Origin: Brevibacillus borstelensis
Lineage (GTDB): Bacteria; Bacillota; Bacilli; Brevibacillales; Brevibacillaceae
DNA: 64,000 bases
Assembly (NCBI RefSeq): GCF_003710865.1
Contig: NZ_RHHO01000031.1
Coordinates: forward strand, 1-64,000
Reading direction: 5' to 3'
Part shown: positions 62,517-64,000 of the stretch, one piece after another
Layout: each line of letters begins with the position of its first letter
How positions within the stretch are numbered: position 1 is the stretch's first letter
Notes under the pieces: model-generated
The model's database searches: none
What the model was told of the DNA's origin: nothing
Seen by the model: the letters and a program-made list of their open reading frames with translations, nothing else
Program-made: the position numbers and the translations under genes

Positions 62517-62532
62517 TCTCCCTCTTTTTTTC
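62504..62532 (+). terminator. Terminator after the plus-strand coiled-protein gene
   Basis: AAAGAGGGA/TCCCTCTTT with short loop holding the TAA stop, followed by TTTTC on the plus strand. Confidence 0.92.
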
Positions 62533-62634
62533 TTGATCCTGCAGACCAGCCATGTCCCTGTAGAGCCATGATTGTTCCTAGTCATACTGTATGACATTTT
62601 GTCAAGCATGCAACGGTCATAACCGCCCATTTCT

Positions 62635-62907
62635 CTACGAGCGCAATAGTTTTGTAAGGGACTGGATGTCGTTTAGGCTGATCTCCTGATTGCGGAACAT
62701 TTCCACGATCTTGTCTTCCCGCTCTTCATTCAAAGTCTTCCCACTCAGCGCTGCAAGCGAACGAATGATTTGACGCAGCTTGGTTTCATCCTCAAAGTCG
62801 CTGCGCTGGAATTGACCGGCCAGCGAGCGCAATTTCCCTTCATCGACTTTATCTGAAGCCTGTTTTTGCAACCTCTCCAAAAAACGGCGAGAAATACTGT
62901 TGCTCAT
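62635..62907 (-). CDS. spoVIF: Stage VI sporulation protein F
   Basis: 90 residues, all helical, soluble. SISRRFLERLQKQASDKVDEGKLRSLAGQFQRSDFEDETKLRQIIR is similar to SpoVIF (YjcC) of Bacillus, a late spore-coat assembly factor. The family call rests on memory of length and the DExKLRxxIR/LAxLxGKxLxxExExxIVExF pattern. Sits 78 bases upstream of gpsA in gene order terms, same direction. Confidence 0.75.
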   Translation of the reverse strand: MSNSISRRFLERLQKQASDKVDEGKLRSLAGQFQRSDFEDETKLRQIIRSLAALSGKTLNEEREDKIVEMFRNQEISLNDIQSLTKLLRS

Positions 62908-62985
62908 CGCTCAAAGCCCTCCTTGCAACATTTGGATTACACCATTAACGTATGTGCAGGAGCCTAAAAAGGTGAGCGAATCGGC

Positions 62986-64000
62986 TTAGATACTGTATGG
63001 GCCGAGGTATTCGTTTTCACGTGTGCGCCCGCGTCCCATCAATTCCTCCACTCCTTGCCGGGGGGAGGTTCCTTCAAACAAGATCCGGTATAAAACGTCC
63101 GTGATGGGCATGCTGACATTTTCCCGTCCCGCCAGCGCATAGGCAGCGTTGGTTGTCCGGACGCCTTCCACGACCATCCCCATTTGTTCCAACACCTGGT
63201 CAAGCGGCTTTCCTTGTCCAAGCAAATAGCCTGCCCGCCAATTTCGGCTGTGCTTGCTCGTGCACGTAACCACAAGATCGCCAATTCCGGCAAGACCGGC
63301 AAAGGTAAGCGGCATTGCTCCGAGCTGGATGCCCAGCCTCGTGATTTCCGCCAAGCCCCGCGTCAGCAATGCGGCTTTTGCATTGTCTCCGAACCCCAGT
63401 CCATCGGACATCCCCGCTCCGAGCGCAATGATGTTTTTGAGCGCCCCCGCAATTTCTGCCCCGACCATATCCGGATTGGTGTACACGCGGAAATAGTTGT
63501 TCATCAACAGGTCTTGGGCTCGCAGCATCTTTTCATCTGAAGCAGACGCTACCACTACTGTCGTCGGAGAGCGAAGAATCACTTCCTCGGCATGGCTGGG
63601 GCCGCTCAGCACGACCAGTCCGCTGGCGATCGATGCCGGCACTTCTTCACCGATCACCTCCGACATCCGTTTGAGCGTTTCCATCTCAAAGCCTTTGGTC
63701 GCATGAATCAGCAGTACGTCTGGTTCCAGGTAAGGCACCAGCTCACGCGTTACCTGCCGCATGGCATGCGACGGAACAGCCAGCAGGACGACTGGCTTCC
63801 CTTGCACCGCTTCCTTCATGTCTGTCGTCGCGACGATTTGCGGGGACAACCGAGCCTCCGGCAAATACTTTTCGTTTACGTGCAACGTATTTACTTTCTC
63901 AGCCAGCTTTGCATCCCGCATCCACAAAGTGACCTGATGGCCGTTGTATGCAAAAACGGATGCCAGCGCCGTTCCCCAACTTCCCGCACCTATGACTGCA
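62986..64000 (-). CDS. gpsA: Glycerol-3-phosphate dehydrogenase [NAD(P)+], 5' end outside window
   Basis: Makes sn-glycerol 3-phosphate for phospholipids. The frame continues to the window edge: the last codons read AVIGAGSWGTALASVFAYNGHQVTLWMRD, i.e. the nucleotide-binding GAGSWGTALA near the true N-terminus; only a few residues are missing. Other motifs: HATKGFE, LSGPSHAEEV, GAEIAGALKNIIALGAGMSDGLGFGDNAKAAL (catalytic Lys), GLAGIGDLVVTCTS and SRNWRAG. Confidence 0.97.
   Translation of the reverse strand, partial: AVIGAGSWGTALASVFAYNGHQVTLWMRDAKLAEKVNTLHVNEKYLPEARLSPQIVATTDMKEAVQGKPVVLLAVPSHAMRQVTRELVPYLEPDVLLIHATKGFEMETLKRMSEVIGEEVPASIASGLVVLSGPSHAEEVILRSPTTVVVASASDEKMLRAQDLLMNNYFRVYTNPDMVGAEIAGALKNIIALGAGMSDGLGFGDNAKAALLTRGLAEITRLGIQLGAMPLTFAGLAGIGDLVVTCTSKHSRNWRAGYLLGQGKPLDQVLEQMGMVVEGVRTTNAAYALAGRENVSMPITDVLYRILFEGTSPRQGVEELMGRGRTRENEYLGPYSI

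Overview
The window is about 64 kb of chromosomal DNA from an endospore-forming member of the Bacillota. The gene order (spoIVA-hbs-folE-mtrB-hepS-menG-hepT-ndk-cheR-aroC-aroB-aroH-trpEDCFBA-hisC-tyrA-aroA, then ypiA/ypiF/qcrABC/ypjA-ypjB-ypjC-ypjD/dapB/mgsA/bshB1/bshA/cca/birA/panBCD/dinG) follows the Bacillus subtilis backbone. The futalosine-type menaquinone genes, the WIAG-type repeat protein and the many GTG/TTG starts point to Brevibacillus or a close relative in the Paenibacillaceae. This genus assignment is inference. Almost every gene is on the minus strand; plus-strand exceptions are a YitT-family gene (22810-23667), a small coiled protein gene (62028-62516) and two candidate small ORFs.

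From high to low coordinates, i.e. in the direction of transcription: gpsA (cut by the window end), spoVIF, a DUF2768 gene, two 2Fe-2S ferredoxins, the yphF lipoprotein, spoIVA, hbs and folE. Next comes a small variable segment: two identical tRNA-Pro(GGG) genes flank an MFS exporter and a zinc-ribbon protein. After it come a lytic transglycosylase, mtrB (TRAP), hepS, menG, mqnP, ubiX, mqnA, hepT, ndk and cheR. The aromatic supraoperon aroC-aroB-aroH-trpEDCFBA-hisC-tyrA-aroA follows. Its trp part starts with a complete TRAP-controlled attenuator: promoter, 5' stem-loop, 11 spaced triplets, antiterminator, terminator and a hairpin that hides the trpE ribosome binding site. The regulator gene mtrB lies 10 kb away in the same window. 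There is no trpG in the operon.

Below the aromatic block are a degenerate amidohydrolase behind a terminated leader, an ECF sigma/anti-sigma pair, a TPR protein (ypiA type), an IDEAL-domain protein, ypiF, the menaquinol:cytochrome c reductase operon qcrABC, sporulation genes ypjA/ypjB, the YitT gene with an exact 69-bp tandem duplication in its leader, then ypjD-dapB-mgsA-bshB1-bshA-cca-birA (lysine/peptidoglycan precursor, methylglyoxal, bacillithiol, tRNA end maturation, biotin). The panBCD operon has a structured leader with its own terminator. Then come a TPR gene, dinG, a metallo-beta-lactamase-like lipoprotein, rex, an mtaD-type deaminase, a group of small membrane-anchored proteins including a YpmB homologue, a short FtsH-like protease and a 953-codon frame encoding about 63 decapeptide repeats.

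No CRISPR array, insertion sequence, prophage or rRNA operon was seen. The most rewarding parts are regulatory: the TRAP leader, the pan leader, the promoter/cre/terminator leader at 33.2 kb, the duplicated yitT leader and the dyads in front of the MFS gene.
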